Of a stretch of 64,000 nt of DNA, positions 61,891 through 64,000 are shown piece after piece. The notes beneath the pieces are model-generated. The model did not search any database. It was not told where the DNA came from and saw nothing but the letters and a program-made list of their open reading frames with translations. Both the position numbers and the translations under genes were made by a program. This DNA is from Taeniopygia guttata (Eukaryota; Chordata; Aves; Passeriformes; Estrildidae): contig NC_133028.1 of assembly GCF_048771995.1 (NCBI RefSeq), forward strand, positions 5,887,501 through 5,951,500. The letters run 5' to 3'. How positions within the stretch are numbered: the first letter of the stretch is position 1; each line of letters begins with the position of its first letter.

Positions 61891-62760
61891 AGTTTTGTGG
61901 TAACTTAAGGATCTGGTTGAAATGTTCATCGCAAGAGCTGCATGTGCTCACAGCTAGGCAATGAGGGCACTTGCTGTGCCTCCAGATGCCTTTCCTGTGC
62001 CAATAGGTTTCTTTATCTGGATACCCAATGAGCCTTATCTATTTAATGAGTACAGGAGCTATCTTTTGATCCAAAGAATCACTTATTTACAGTTCATCAA
62101 TGTAAAAAATGAGGTTATTTGTTTACACAGAAAAGAAGAAAGTGCTGGAGTCGGTCTGGGTCTCAGACTGTGCAGCTGTTCTGGCAGGCAGAAGTGAAAG
62201 CAGAATCTGTTTATGCTGTCTGACTTCTGTGGGGGCAGAATCCCATCATGGTAGTGCCAGATGCCACGTGGCCATTCACATGGCAGATTTCCAGTACTGG
62301 AAATGGCATTCCAGACTGGCAGGTGTAGCTGGGCACTGCTGTGCTGAACCTCAGCATCTGTGCTCGATGCATTTCTTACTCTTTTGCTGCACTGATATGA
62401 ACTTGTATAAACTTCAGAGGATACATTTTACTACTCTGCTCCTTCATTTATTAAGAAGAATGTGTCTGTGACACAATTCTTAAATTTCTTTTAGCTGAAG
62501 AGTGGAATTCAGATTTTCCACAGTTTCTATAGGCATTTTCCAGTGCTCTTTTAACTTCTTTGGGTAGAATAGATCTCACACAGTGAGAGATTTGATTTTT
62601 GCTAAAGATTTATTCCTTAAATGCCAACATGAGCTGCTGGAGGAGTGACTAGGCGAAAGACTCCTGTACAAATTACCAAAACAGAGATTATAAACTATTT
62701 TTGCTTAAATATTCTGTATCAAAGAGGATATTTAATAAAATAAATACTCTGAATGCTGTA
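61891..62760 (+). other. POLR1A: POLR1A 3' UTR
   Basis: About 870 bp run from the stop codon to the first canonical poly(A) signals. No repeat or further open frame with recognisable homology was seen. Confidence 0.65.
62734..62744 (+). terminator. POLR1A: POLR1A poly(A) signal, two overlapping AATAAA
   Basis: AATAAAATAAA holds two overlapping hexamers, at 62734-62739 and 62739-62744. A GT-rich element (tgtggttgtgtt) lies about 20 bases further on, as expected of a strong cleavage site. Confidence 0.72.
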
Positions 62761-62779
62761 TTATGTGGTTGTGTTACCA

Positions 62780-64000
62780 AGGGGAGTTCACTTTTAACTC
62801 TGCTGGCTGTTAAAATCATGTGACCCAGGGCTGTTTGCCACTCCTTAGAAATCAGACTCATTTATATATTCTATATTAATCAGGATGCACTGCACACAAG
62901 CAGCTAAAGCTCTCTGGAGTTTGCTTACTGCCATCTAGGCAAGTTTTCTAAGAGATCTCAGTGCCTGATTATTCTCACTGGTACCCTGGCACCAGTGGGA
63001 GTGCTGGAGCAGAGGAAAGCCACTTCCACTAGGGCTGCACTGAAGGGGATCACATCAACTAGTGGCAAATGTTGATTTAGGATTGTGAAAGAGCCTCTGT
63101 GGAGTCTCTTGACTGACTCTGTTCTGCCTCAGCCCCTTAGAATTGTGTCACATGTCCTGCCAATTGCACTGATGCTTAACAAATGTGTTAACTCAGCAGG
63201 TGTCCAGTTTCACTTTGGAAATCCCTGGGAAAGATTTTCTTGTGTCTTTCTCCAGTCTTAGCACCTGTTTTGTAGTTGTCAAAAACATCATTCAGCAAAG
63301 AATCCTGAGAGGTTCAGTTGGGTACAGTTTAGTAAACAGATGGGAAAGAACAAACATTGTACAAAAAGGCTTTTACTTCCAGGTTACATCTGTACTGGTA
63401 CAGACTGTTGAGGGATCCACAAGACGTGTTCACAATCCTGCAGTGAAGAGCATCTGTGCTACATTTCCTGTCTGGAGATGTGGCATCCCTTGGTGCTGAA
63501 AACAGTTTGATCTAAATAGCTCATTCATTCAAGTGAAGTGGTTACTCAGTGCTGCTCCCAGTAACACTGATGATTCTTTAGCTAGAGCTATTTGGAAAAC
63601 GGGCTCAGGCTATGGCAGGATGATCCAACTTTCCCTTTCAATGTTGAATTGCCTTTAAAATATGGGCATAGACCAGGATCCAAAACCTGATTCTGGTTGT
63701 ACAGATTAGCACTGTAGAAAAGTCTCAAACACAGTATCTTAGATAGAAAAAGGAAGTAGGTGGCTGTTTCTGTTCATGGACAAAAGTGATAGGGGAGAAA
63801 CACGACCTCAGATGAGAGGCCATCTCTCCAAGGCTGGGGAAAGGTACATATTTTGGCATATAAATGGGCTTATTTTATACTGTGAAGGAGAAGCTGAGGT
63901 AGCAATTGATCTTAATCCCTGGTGTGAGCAGATTGTCTTTGGGATCATCTAAACTGCCCTTTCTGAGAAACGAATTTCAGTTTGCCTAGAATTCATGTGT
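62780..64000. other. Downstream intergenic sequence, nothing recognised
   Basis: These 1.2 kb follow the POLR1A poly(A) site. I see no exon, CR1 fragment, RNA gene or microsatellite. In human the next gene is ST3GAL5; no ST3GAL5 coding sequence is visible here. Confidence 0.55.

Overview
This is a gene-dense piece of vertebrate nuclear DNA, almost certainly from a bird. The bird call rests on several CR1 LINE fragments, on a solo LTR of a type I recognise from avian genomes, and on compact introns. Three housekeeping genes fill the window, in the order and relative orientation known around IMMT, PTCD3 and POLR1A on human chromosome 2p11.2. All exon calls were made by hand, by matching translated segments to remembered human orthologues and requiring splice sites and reading phase to agree across every junction.

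Positions 1-15775 (+ strand) hold the 3' part of IMMT (mitofilin/MIC60): thirteen coding exons from the transmembrane exon to the stop codon. The start codon and presequence lie upstream of the window. One of the thirteen is a 15-nt microexon. A short gap of about 340 bp follows, and then comes the convergent PTCD3 gene (- strand, about 16120-33486; 24 coding exons, 684 codons plus stop), which encodes the mitoribosomal small-subunit PPR protein mS39. Its intron 11 carries SNORD94, the box C/D snoRNA that guides 2'-O-methylation of U6 snRNA.

PTCD3 and POLR1A are divergent: their start codons are 186 bp apart inside a CpG island with NRF1-like and ZNF143/SBS-like motifs. POLR1A (+ strand, 33673-61890; 34 coding exons, 1709 codons plus stop) encodes the largest, catalytic subunit of RNA polymerase I. 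Two of its introns (3 and 13) have GC rather than GT donors. After its poly(A) signal near 62740, the last 1.2 kb shows nothing I can identify.

The locus is a housekeeping cluster tied to organelle and ribosome production: crista architecture (IMMT), mitochondrial translation (PTCD3), U6 modification (SNORD94) and rRNA synthesis (POLR1A). No CRISPR array, phage, toxin system or other exotic cassette was found. The points most worth a second look are small in scale: the GC-AG introns, the microexon, the snoRNA, the shared promoter, and two mobile-element insertions that stop within tens of bases of splice signals.
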